Of a stretch of 64,000 nt of DNA, positions 36,216-48,209 are shown one piece after another. Below the pieces are notes generated by a model. The model saw only the letters and a program-made list of their open reading frames with translations. It searched no databases and had not been told where the DNA came from. Source of the DNA: Apis mellifera. Taxonomy: Eukaryota > Arthropoda > Insecta > Hymenoptera > Apidae. Position 1 is the first letter of the stretch; the number at the start of each line of letters is the position of its first letter. The translations under genes were made by a program, and so were the position numbers. The stretch spans positions 4,551,001 through 4,615,000 of the forward strand of contig NC_037652.1 in the NCBI RefSeq assembly GCF_003254395.2, given 5' to 3'.

Positions 36216-36500
36216 ATAAGAATAGAAATTGCGTCGTAATATATATTTACGTACCTCAAGCCGATGATGCGTCCTACCAAGAGGATTTCGGAAAGACGAA
36301 TAACACAACATATCATAGAATCACTCACGAAACTATTTGATTTTCTTATCACAATGTACAATGAACACTTAGATAAACGAAACTAATAAGAATATTAATA
36401 AAATAATTTAATAAGAATAGAAATTGCGACGTACGAACCGGCGACACGTCCTGTCCCAAGGATTTTCGAGAGACGAATGACGCAATGCATCACATGACTT
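36216..36500. repeat. Third direct duplication in the desert
   Basis: Two related segments begin at about 36216 and 36411 with TAATAAGAATAGAAATTGCG, followed by diverged GTACC/GTACG, CGTCCT and GACGAAT-containing sequence. The first has a minus-strand donor-like GTACGT after GGCTTGAG. Confidence 0.6.
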
Positions 36501-36529
36501 CTTAGAAGCTTTCCTATTGGTTGGAGCAG

Positions 36530-39500
36530 TCTCCCCCCTCAACTACGTTTGCGCGGTAAATCTTTCTTCGAACGAAGAAGTACGAAATATTCCGAGTTAC
36601 ATATCACGTGACTAGCTAGCAGCTCGACTATTGGCCGAAACGATCTGCTCCTTCTAAGTTCGGATAAATTTTCCCTCGAATAAAAAGCTACGAAATATTT
36701 ATAATAGTTATTCGAACGAATTTTATAGTTACATTTAATTTTATTTCTAAGTTATTAATCAGTAATATTATCATCTAATATTAGAAACGATTTTATATTT
36801 CTTAAGGATCTTTTAATCATATATAAGCGTTTCTTGAACATATAAATTTTGCAGAACAAATATAAATAAAAACAAATATAAACAAATAGAATATGAAAGA
36901 CAAAGGAGTACCATCTCTAAAATGTAGCAAATGAAATACATAAAGAAAAGAGAAAATAATGATGGGAAAAAATAGAAAAAGGATAAGAATTGCAATTATT
37001 TTTTAAGTAAAATATTTTAAAAATATGCAAAAAATAATATTGATATCAATTCTTACTCTATTTTTATTTTCTTTCTTTTCTTTATATATTTCATTTTCAA
37101 TACTCTGAATATAGCGCTGATTTTAATATTCCTATCCTATCTTTATCTTTTTCTCACTATTTATTTTTCTTTTCTTTACTTACTCTTAGTACCATAAATA
37201 AAATATGAGATAGCAAATGAACATACTTTTATCGTTTTTCTTTCAAAATTCTTTCAAATGTGTCTTAAAGTAATTTAATATAAAATACGTACATTTTCGA
37301 TTTTGTATAGAATAACGACTTCATAAAACATAAATAAAACCTGATAAAAACCATAAAATCAGAAAAGATCTACAAGATACCAACTTTCGACTCAAAAGTT
37401 TCAACTTGAAAAGCATCGTTACATGTCTTCTAAAATCATCAACCAACTAATTTCCATTATGAAGTTCAGAATCCTACGAAAAATAATCTTCCACGTAATT
37501 TTTAGGATGAAGCATAATTATATGGATGGAATGCAAGGTATGGAATAAATTTTATTTTTGAATAATTTTTTCTTTTAATGCCTTTAAACATTTTATAAAA
37601 GAGGAAATGAAATTTACAATCTAGTACTAGATTTTTTTTATTAATTTGATCACATTTTAAAATATCTTTAACTTTTTTGTCAATTTTAAATAATAATTTA
37701 TATATATATACAATTCAATTCATTCAAAACTCGATTTTAATCATAATTGAATATATTTATGTATAACGATGTGTTATTAACAAGTATCTAAGCAATACAA
37801 AAGAATAATATAAACCATAATACGATTTCATAACATAAATAGCTACAACATAGACAAGTGTAGAAATATGTTTTAATTGCATGATAATTGTATACCAAGA
37901 AGCATTAAGTTTATATAAAAATGTGTCTTAATACTATTCAACATACAAATCGTTTTATAGAATCGTCTCTGTACAATAACTGACCCACATCGATTTGCGA
38001 GCTTAGCATATACATTTCATGTTCGTACGTATTTTTTTCGAAGACAACACGATTCGATTTGAAAGGTATAACGGCAATCAGATTTTTCTACAACGACTAA
38101 CAATTTCCAGCTATTTCTTCCTCGTAGATGGATCTAAAAAAATAATCTGTGCCTATAAATAGTCTGTTTGTCTGTATTGAATTCAAATATCTTAAAGCCA
38201 TTAAGAGTTTAACATAATTTTAACATTTAACTCGAAACGTTGAACATAAAATTGCTCTATATTTTAAGGATTCTCTAAACTACTTTCACTTAGATCAAAA
38301 CTATGTTAGATCGTATCTAAAGCACGTTCGACAACCTTCATAGAATTCTTTATATGTATAATGTCTACATAAAAATAATTAATTTCAGGAAAAATTTGAA
38401 AGAATAACGGGCAACGAAACAATGAATCGGGAAAATTGGTGAAAGTTCTCGCGTAAGAGGATAAACTCGATCATCAGTGCCAGAAATAGGTAGAATGTGT
38501 CATGTCACGAGTTTGTGGATCGGTTCACTTTCTTACGAACGTATGCACGCTTCGTGACGGATCTTTATTCAATTCCTCGTTGATGTAATAGGGCATTACC
38601 GACACGAGAAACCGGCCGAACAGGAAAAAGAGTGGAAATTTGATCGCATTGTTTTTATTTCCTAGAATGATGTGATAATGGCAAATTAAAGAGTGCAGAA
38701 ATCGTATCTTTCCTCGCTATGTGTCAAACTGAACGACGATGATTTCCAAAGAAAATCCTGGTAAGAGTCTCGCTTCTCATAGCTCGTTTTCTATATCAAA
38801 AATCTATGTCAATCTTGTTCGTTCGTTTTTATTTAACTTTCTTGGTCAAGGACATTTTTAATTACTTATAACATAATCAGCATTATATAAGTCGAACAGA
38901 AATTACTTTAGTTCATTGATCACTTTAATGTTATCTGTTTATACAACGTGTCTCGTTATTCATAATAATCAGGCAAAAGATTCTTCATGAAAAAATAAAA
39001 TATAAAGAATTTTCTTCATTCGAAGCTTCATTTTCGAATAAATAAAATTTGAAAAATTTTTAAATACAAGTAAAATCTCAAAATTCATTTCTTTTCCAAC
39101 TTCTAACTTTTTTTCGTCATTCCAAGCTAGTGAATTTATCGTTCCAAATATTCGAAGCTAACAGGAAGTACGAATAATATCACGTATCGAATAGTCGATC
39201 TCGATCGCGTACGTGACATTGAACAAGGGTAAGACTTAAAATTTTTACGCACACCCAATATATGCAATGTGTCCCAGTTCCTTGGTTCACTTCGAGCACG
39301 TGCAAACCAGTTTCGATGCAGTGTGTCTTGTACAAATACTTTCTGCCGGCGTTTCTCAGTTAATGACACGCATAGACTTCCGATTTGATGTTATCGTCCG
39401 TTCAACAGTACAACGCACGATCAGTATCGATAAACGTTGACAATATTAAACAATTATATTTAATTTTTAATTGTTTAAATTTGCAACAATTTTCAAATAT

Positions 39501-42498
39501 CATCGACAATAAGCTGTTTGTGATAAAAACAGGTTTAACCTGTCGTCTAAGAAAACAAATAAAAATGAAACTAAGACATAATCGATGTAGTTTTCGCTAA
39601 TTTCAATTTTATTTTTTTTTTCAATCTTGCAGATGATTCGAGTAGAAACGATACGGTTCATTCAGCCTACTTCGACATTCGAGTTTCTCCTTTTTCTCGC
39701 CATTCGTCTAATCACTTCTTATTCGCTATCGCTCTTCGAAATCTCGGATATTAATAAAATTTCCATAAAACAGTTAGCCAAAACGAGTATATTCAATATA
39801 TATATATATATGTTTTAAATATTTAATCGAAAGGATTTCGAAGTGTGTTACTATTATGGAAATTCTTCTAGGTCGACGAGTGGAATCGTGTGTACGTAGT
39901 GTTGGGGAATTCTACGTACTGGTACTAATATCTAGGCTGTCTGGAGCGTGGCCGTTCTTCCTCCATGGGTATCGAGGGCCACGACGAAAAAGAAGGAGGA
40001 AAAAGACGAGGCCGTTTCTATGAACGAGCACGATCGTTTTCGGTGGTCGTCGAGCGACTAAGCCGGTCGTCGCTCTACCTGCCCAGTGGCCAGATCGATA
40101 GTAGGTCAATGGAATTCATCCGACCACGTTCGCCATCGTGTCTCCATTGACCCATCCGATTCTTCCTCATGATCATGAAATTTAGACGAGATCACTGTGA
40201 AACGAAGGATTGATCGTATGTATCGTATTTTCTAAATCTTTACCGTTTAATTTATTGCAAATTAATCTCCAATCTCAACATCGTATTTTCCCATTCAGGA
40301 AGAGAATTGAAATTACATTGAAATTGATATTTCTCTCATTGAAGAAATACCGAAAACAGTCATTGAACTGTTGTACGACTGTTGCTTATCGTACGTTCCT
40401 CATGAATGTAGGTTATTGGCATGGAAGCGGCTGTTTCCAATAATGGGAACACCTTCACCAACGATCTATTAGTGAAAACACCAAGGTGGAGCTGGTTAAG
40501 AATTCGTAACAATGTTTATGAGATGGCTACTTGATCCATGACGTTTATGAATAACTTCAGAATAAAACAGTAGAATAATTAATAGAGAATTGGAGTAGAA
40601 ATAGCTTTTGTCCAGGAGGTATAATTATATTTATCTTAGAATTTGAAGTAATCAATAATTATGACAATAACAAGTAAAATTAATTTAAAATAATCAATTA
40701 TAAAAACAGAATCAAGACAAACAGTCAACACCGGCACTCAGGTAAAAATTTAGAATAGAAATTATAATATCATTCTAGAAAGGCAAAGGATGTAAATGAA
40801 ATTTCAGTTACTCATTGGAAATCGCTCGGCTGTTGGCTTATACTTCGTTCCAGATGACTATGCCATCATTTCCTAGTCAAATCTCAAACTTTGCTACGTC
40901 TTTCACAACAGTTAACCTCGATACGAAAAATAAGGTGAGGACAGAGTTACTTAATATTCCGCTCGATGATATTCTTCATTTCTCGTTTTGTTTTTCACGG
41001 TACACGTTCCAAATTTCACTCTCGCGTTCCACTTATTTGCATTTATTCTATGAATATATTCGGATATGGGCCGACTATTCAAAGAGCCTGCAATGGAGAC
41101 TGTAAAAAGCGATGCTGGATCTCGTGGTTGTAATCGAGCGATAATCAAAAGGAGATCACTCGTCATCTCGCGTCAGACCGGTCTGATGGCACATAAACAG
41201 CGATCCGCAACGGTTCATTGATTAGCAGTTTCTATTGAATCTGATAGAAGAAGAGTTTTCACGAGAAATGACGAATTAATTATTTCTTTTTGCCTTGAAT
41301 GTTGTTATGATTACTATAATATTTATTTATTTGATTAACGGGATGAATCTACTTGTTTTAGAATGAAAGAGGAAATAAAATGAAGATGGAATGGTAAACA
41401 ATATTGTTTAAAACACATTAATAAACAAAAAAGAAAAATATTGATTTGATAAGAGGTATAATATAGATATCATACTCTTTAATCAAAAGTAAAGTACTAT
41501 CTAATAATTGGAAGTTATATTAACAATCCAAATGATTAGCAATTGTCCAAATTAAATTATAAATCCAAAATTGGGCAAATGAAGATAATATAATATAACA
41601 ATCTAAGAATATTCGTCTAATCTTTGAAAAGTTTTGACAACTCATAACATTATACATACGTTACATCATACGTTAATTAAAAGATCAATTTAATTCCTAG
41701 TTTCTACACTTTCTAAACAACTTAACTATTTTTCATCTTACAACAAGATAAACCAAAGGATACACACTAAAATTCATGTACAGTTATATCATGAATAACC
41801 GTGTTATGGAATGTATAATTAAACGAGTATTTAATACTTGAAGTGCTATGAAATTTCACCTAACCAAACCAAACCGAAAAAAAAAAAAAAGATCCTCCTC
41901 GTATAATAACCGGCAGAATCCATAATCTCCATATAAATAACGTACGTTGTGTTAAAAAAGCGAAAAACAGTTAGCAAAAAAGAAACAAAAAATTCGACTA
42001 GAGAGAATTTTCCATCAGCTTTCACCGCGGCCGGTGCCAAGAGATCCCCGAGATCCCCGTGGCGCATACGAAATCCGAAATCCTCTTCGACGCCTCTGGA
42101 CACGAGCGTGCGTGTACCGAGGCGCGTGGCCGGTTGCAGCCAGAGAGGAGACGATAATGACCTTCCACGGAGCGGGCATGGACGGAGTAGGAGGGCCTTT
42201 GACACACTTGACGCTCAAGTGAATTGTAGCCGAGAACCGAGGAGGTTGCGGTTAGTTTTGAGCGGGAGATCGTGGTGAACGCGTCTCGCGAGAAAGGACG
42301 GAGAGGACGAAACGAGAGGACGACGTGACATGCCGGCCAGGTGACACGGGCATGTCGACATCGAATCGATGTGCCGTTCGCGACATGAATTGCGTGGAAT
42401 CTCTAAAAGGGTAGTCGAACATCACTGAAGAGAGAAAAGAGGAGCAACGCGTTCGGATTGATATCGAGGTCGTGGCTGCTGGTGGGGGCGGCGGAAGT
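36530..42498. other. Long AT-rich spacer upstream of the Osi17-like gene
   Basis: No convincing gene. Two plus-strand segments have fair splice signals: one after TCTTGCAG at 39633, and one at 40808-40934 between TTTCAG and GTGAGG. A GC-richer patch lies at about 39900-40150 and another at 42000-42500, the latter probably the proximal promoter region. Confidence 0.4.
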
Positions 42499-42530
42499 GA
42501 TAAAAGGTGCACGTGGATATCTGTTCAGAA
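42499..42530 (+). promoter_or_regulatory. TATA-like box and initiator of the Osi17-like gene
   Basis: GATAAAAG at 42499-42506 and TTCAG at about 42524-42528. Upstream ATGs lie between here and the start codon at 42810, so the leader may contain an intron that I could not define. Confidence 0.45.
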
Positions 42531-42809
42531 GAAATCAAAAGTGTATTGATCAGTCTCTAATTCTTCCTCTCTTCTCCGCTTCGATCGAAGTTGTTATGGC
42601 AATTGTAGGATGAATTACATCGAGTTAGATTGCTTCAACGTTGGGAATAAAACGGTTCACTTCATAAATGTGATTTGTTAACATGTAAAAAAAATATTAT
42701 TGGAAATATCAGAGACACGGTTTGAATTTGTTCAAGTTTATTTGAAAACTTGTTGAAGTTTTTAATTTTTGTTTCGGTAAGTTGTAGTTGAATCTAGTCC
42801 TCGACGAGA

Positions 42810-45563
42810 ATGCATCTGAAGTACGTGATCGTGATCGTGTGTTTCTTCTTCGTGGCGCGTGCAAATTCTCAGCTCTTCGTCATGAAGAATTTGGAGAAAT
42901 ATTCGAGGATCTTTAATCTTGGTGGTTTATGGGTGAACAAGACCGGGAACGAATTGTGGGATGGGTTAATCAGGGACTGCGATCGATCGATTACGTTCTC
43001 CTGCATACAGAAGAACGCTTACGCTTATCTGGATCACGTTTTCGAGGAACGTGACAACATCACGGTGTTCGATGGTTTCACCATGACTAAGAACAAATTG
43101 GATTATAGTACTTGCCGCAGGAATTTGAAGGAAAATTATCAGGATTCCATGGATGAGAATCTCGTGGATGGATCTATCAAGGATGATTGCAACGAAGAGG
43201 AAAGTGAGGAAGAAAGGGATCGACAATTTGATGAAAAGCAATCACCTTTGGAGGAGGTGACTGATGCGTTGAGGAAGAGGACGGTGAAATTTCTCGCGAC
43301 CAGGGATTACGAGGTCCAATTACCCGATTTCTTCTTCGAGGGTGCCACGATTAAATTGAGTCCTCGTGAGGTTGACGAAAATGGCGCCCTGGTCAGAGTG
43401 GACTTTGGTCAGAGTGGGGTGGAGAACCAAGGACGACTCTTTTTCAAAAAAATTAGTACGATCCTTTATAATAACCCAATAATAATAATAAATTATTTGG
43501 AATGTTTGTGCAAATTTATATTTTTTATGTATAACTGTAGAAATGAAATTGACGTATATTTTTACACATAAATTCAACGAGACAAATGCACAAACTTTTC
43601 CACAATTTGATCAATGTTTATTTTCAGGGAAGTTCATACAGAACAAACTGTTGACGAGTTTTCTGGCCCTGCTGCTGATCATCAAATTGATCAAATTGAA
43701 GTTCATGTTCGTGATACCATTTTTATTCGGCGTGGGTACCGCGAAGAAATTGTTCCTCAAGCTGCTGCTCTTCTTCATACCGGCATTCGCGCATGTATTT
43801 AAATTATGCTCGAGCTATTACTCGACGCATGGCACGAAGTATCACCATCATCATCACCAGGTAATCATTAAATCCATTTCGATGTCATCTGGCGAATACA
43901 TCTCGAATAATGGCCACATTAATATTCCATTTTTATTTTTAGATAGCTCATCATCATCACCATGTCCCGGTTCCGGTACCGGTTCCAACCTATTACAGCC
44001 ACCATCATCACAATGAATTCGACGGTTACGATTACGCTCATCCTCACATTCAATATAGAAAAGATATGGAGGAATTGAAGGAATGGGGTATAGAGCCTTA
44101 CGAAGAGCCGTACGAAATTCAAGCAGAGTCCATAGGAGGAGGTGGCACAGGACCAGTCCATCCTCCTGGTGTGCTTCCAGCGTCATTCTCAGCGCCCACT
44201 TACTCTGGAACGTATAGCGTCTCCCAGTACGCGTCCAACGTTCAACCTCTAACGTCCCCATATCTAGAGAAGCATCCACAAGTGTCTGCTCATAATTTAG
44301 CTTATTCGGCGTACGCCGATAATAATCGTCGAACGAATTCCGCGCCAGTTGTCAACGTTCCTTTGAATCCTGCTAACTTGCCGACCACTTTGCTACCAAC
44401 CGCGACAAACGTGAAGGCGTACACCTCGTTTGGGCAAATGCAGAATGTTAACAGTAGGCAAGGTTCCACGAAGAGCAATCAGATAGAGTCGAAGATAACA
44501 GTTGGCACTCGGCGATCAGACTACGACGATGAGTTTTATGGGCCGATAATTAAGAGGCTGGAGGACATATTCAAGCAATTGAGATTCGTGGACGAGCCTT
44601 GTAGAGAAAGACTCGTGTGCAGCATGTACAAGAACCCGACGGTTTATTCGCCGCACAGCAACCTCGTTTCGAACGAGCTGTCCAGGTAGGAGAGGATGAA
44701 AGATGAAGATTAACCGATAATTATTAATGTTTAGAAGAAGTTGGTTCAACGTTGGAAAGCGTGGAAACGGGGACGTGGTTATTTGGTTTTTGTCCGTCGT
44801 TGGTCAAATAATTTCACGAACAATATTGAGATGATCGATTCTCTTGTCTTCTTCCCCGTCTCGATTTTTTCTCATATTAATTACGTGTTCATCGGTTCGC
44901 ATCGCATTCGAATTCGATCGGTTTGAGCGTTAATTACGGAGGAGAAAGGTAGCCGTCGTTCTGAATCGCTCGAATCGGAACGCTTGAATCACATTCCTCT
45001 TGATTCTTTTTCTTTTTATATTTTTCCTTTGGCCATTCTCCGGCAACGATAAACGTTGTTCACGAAACAAGAAGCATTCATTGTACAATAATCGTTAATT
45101 CCAGTAGTAAGTTATGATAAATCGAAGCTAAATATTATCTTTTATCAATTATTAATAATATAAATAATAAAAAAAGAGATCAATTTCGATAAAAGAGGAA
45201 TACCGATCAGAACAAAGCATTCAATTTGTGTATATAAAATTATTAATGTACAATATTAAAAGAGAATGTAATATTAATTCGTTAGCATCCGTTAAATGGC
45301 GAAAGTATCACACATGTTGACTCGACGCAAATATTGGCAGGAGAAAGAGGGTCAGGGTTTAATATGATTGTCGCTTGATTTCTATGTCAAGAGATTGTTA
45401 ACAAAGACAATTTTTTTTTTTCAGAGATCCGCAGGAGTTGAAGCAGACTGGGATCGAAAGCTTATCCAGCCAGAAATTTCACAGATATCTCGAAGCGGCC
45501 AGGCTTGGGCAAGATGGTGGAGATTGTTTAAGAACGTATCCATGCCATATAAATACCGAATAA
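42810..45563 (+). CDS. Osi17: Large Osiris protein with Cys-containing C-terminal extension, Osi17-like
   Basis: Four exons, join(42810..43455,43628..43860,43943..44685,45425..45563), 586 residues, about twice the family norm. The signal peptide spans about 1-20. The cysteine pair is C57 and C65, followed by IQKNAYAYLDHVFEERDNIT. An acidic insert (about 125-145) precedes a second helix and strand (FLATRDYEVQLPDFF). A phase-1 intron precedes KFIQNK and the hydrophobic segment (about 222-270). A His run is split by intron 2 (HHHHHQ, then IAHHHHHVPVPVPVP). AHNLAYSAYAD lies near 410. Unlike other members, the chain continues about 170 residues, with EPCRERLVCSMY near 512 and DCLRTYPC close to the end. 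A candidate AATAAA lies at 46246-46251. The number rests on order and on this extension, which I associate from memory with Osi17. Confidence 0.87.
44686..45424 (+). other. Last intron of the Osi17-like gene
   Basis: GTAGGA donor after TCCAG and a T-rich acceptor (TTTTTTTTTCAG). Without this intron the protein would end at residue 541, at the in-frame TAG formed by the donor. The join restores Arg and adds 45 residues including two cysteines. Confidence 0.7.
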
Positions 45564-47206
45564 ATCGGGTGTAAATTTTGTAACGATTTGCAATAGGCTA
45601 TGTAACGCGCCAAACTAGGCATCGATTACTTTCCTTAGTGTGAGATTGACTGGTCTGTTCCGCTAGATATTATTTAGGTTATTTATTTGTGTCAGTGTCA
45701 CGATTTTTCGAGTACGATGTCGAATGATTTTATACATTTAAATATTTTTAGAAAGATAAAGATATTTTTTTTCACGATATTATTTTAAATTCCACATATG
45801 TGTGTATGGTATTATTTTAAAGAAACGTTTTGATCGAAAGGTTCTTTATCTTACTCGCAAAATTAGTTTATAATTTTCGATAAATAATATTATTTTATAT
45901 GATATACGAATTGGGGGTTTGAAATATTTTTTATTCGTGGCAATATTAAATGGAATTTAATGTGATGGATATTACAAGTCGAAATGGAATGGGCTTCCTG
46001 GGTTTGAATACATTATATAAATGTAAATATCTATAAGATTTTTCTTCGAAGTTACAAGAATATTTTTTAGCGTTTTATATATATTCAGTCTTCGATATCG
46101 TCCGGAGCTGGATAATATTTTCTGATGAGATGTCAAATTTCGTATCTTTGACACTTTGTCAGAAAAGAAACTCCTAGTGATATTTGTAACTTCATTGTTG
46201 TCTGTGTACGAATTTGTAGATTTCTCCCGGATTTATTAAATTATAAATAAAGATAACTCCTCCTAAGATATTTTTAAATCCACACGATATCGTTGTGTAA
46301 AATACACAAAATGTAATTTATATTTAATATATAAGTAACTTATTGCAATGAGTATATTTTTAAAAAAATAAACTCTTAACGCAATTATTTATTTATTTTT
46401 TAAATACGATCGTTTATTGTTACGTTCTCGGGTGCCATACCCATACGTTTAGATTCTAAGTTATTTATTGTACAAAAACGATTCACACTTCGATTTTACT
46501 ATCTCGAAGTTGTAATAAACAATTGTTCGTAATAAATAATGTAAAAAAAAAAAAACAATTATCACTATTTCATACCTTTTATCATTAAAATAAAATTGCC
46601 AAAAAAATTATTTACGTTTTACGAGATACATTTCGAAGAAAGATAAAATTGCATAATCACACGTAAAGCTCGAATAACCACAAAAAAAATCCAATTCACA
46701 CTCTCGATTGAATCTCGTTCAAGAAGATTCGAGCGATCCATCATCCCCGTTTCACGAATCTTGAGTCAAATCACCGCGTAAAATCACTTTCTATCCAATC
46801 TCTGTCTTCGTTCATTCCTCCCTCTCATAAATCAATTTTTACTTTCATTCCATTCTCTTCTCACGACCTCGAGCAATTTCACTTCGTCGTTCGTTAGTTT
46901 TTCTCCGTCAATCGAGCTGTACATTTTTTTTTCCTTTTTCTTCTCTTTTTTTTTCCTTTCTTTCTTTACCACTTCGAATGATCGAAATCGAACGAAAGAA
47001 AATCTTCTCGGCCACGATTTTTTTTTTTCTTTTTCTTTTTGGGGCCAGACATTTATTGACCGGAAATCATGGGTGTCGAAAACGAGAATCGTATCGCGGA
47101 GCCCGTGAAAACATCGTCACCCTAGATAACGAGGCTTTCTTCTTTCCTTTCAGCCGGGCACACGTCCCTGATCAAAATTCATCGGCCGTACGTGGCTTCC
47201 ATCGGC
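45564..47206. other. Spacer after the Osi17-like gene
   Basis: AT-rich. It probably holds the 3' UTR (AATAAA at 46246-46251). T-rich runs occur at 46925-46970. No gene is visible. Confidence 0.5.
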
Positions 47207-47240
47207 TATAAAACCGCGTTGTCTTCGTTCGAGCCGGCAT
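47207..47240 (+). promoter_or_regulatory. TATA box of the Osi18-like gene
   Basis: TATAAAA at 47207-47213; the start site is expected near 47238. No clear TCAGT is present, unlike several neighbours. Confidence 0.55.
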
Positions 47241-47276
47241 TCGGTGTTTAGCCTCGCAAATCGGTCGGGTACCGTC

Positions 47277-48209
47277 ATGAAGTTCACAACGATCCTCGCG
47301 TCTCTCGCCCTTATGGCCGCCCTCGCCAACGCGCAGAGGGCCGAGACCACTGTCGACGCCCTTCGACACATTTATTACAGGTGAGGGATCAAAGAAACGA
47401 TACTCTTTAATTAAAAAAAAAAGAAAGGAAAATCTGTAACGAGATTTGTAACATTATTTCATTTTTGCAGATGCATAGACAACGAGTCCATGTTGTCGTG
47501 CGCGAAGCCCAAAGTCCTCGCCTACCTCAGCCAAGCAGCGAAACAAGACAGGCTGGCCATTACGGAAGACTTGTCGCTGGTGAAGTCCAGAGACATGGCC
47601 GAGGAAAACAGCGAGGATTATTACCCGGCTCAATACGACTCCGTGGACCCAGCGAGGAAGGAGCTGTTGAGATCCTTGATGTTGGAGAAACTTGACGCGT
47701 ACCTGTCGAGCCACCAGCTGGAGGCTAAGTTGCCGGAAGCCATCGTTGGGTCCAATATCGTGCCGAGATCCTTGGTGGACAGTATGCCAAGAAGCTTGAC
47801 GGTGCCTCTTTCCGACACCTCGAGCAACGGCCAAGGTGGGCAAAAATTTGTTCTTGGTTAAATTGTTAAACGAGTGTTGGACAAATTCTTTTCGAGTCTT
47901 TAATTCGATATGATTGAAAATGGAACAGGTCGTGGATTCGTGAAGAAGGTGATGATACCATTCCTGTTGGGCCTCAAGTTCAAGGCAACAGCTTTGGTCC
48001 CGCTAGCCCTTGCCCTGATCGCCCTGAAAACGTGGAAGGCTCTCACCTTGGGCCTCCTCTCGTTGGTGCTGAGCGGTGCCATGATGATCTTCAAGCTGAC
48101 GAAACCCAAGGTCGCCTACGAGGTGGTGCATTACGGACACCCACCCGTCGAGCATCCACCACACTGGGAGACCTCGGCCCACGGACCCTACAGGGCGTAC
48201 AGGAAATAG
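47277..48209 (+). CDS. Osi18: Osiris family protein, Osi18-like (DUF1676)
   Basis: Three exons, join(47277..47380,47471..47835,47929..48209), 249 residues. Residues 1-19 are a signal peptide (MKFTTILASLALMAALANA). Intron 1 interrupts the codon directly before the first family cysteine, so the pair C36 and C45 opens exon 2, followed by KPKVLAYLSQAAKQDRLAIT. A second helix (EKLDAYLSSHQLEAKLPEAI) follows. The phase-1 intron precedes basic GRGFVKK and the hydrophobic segment (VMIPFLLGLKFKATALVPLA through TLGLLSLVLSGAMMIFKL). The tail is KPKVAYEVVHYGHPPVEHPP, the Y-E-V-V type with His/Pro, and it ends without LAYS. AATAAA at 48332-48337. The number rests on order and on the tail resemblance. Confidence 0.92.

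Noticed and set aside
41846..42278. Overlapping frames before the Osi17-like gene
   Set aside because: Basic, low-information translations upstream of the probable promoter; no start context or domain.
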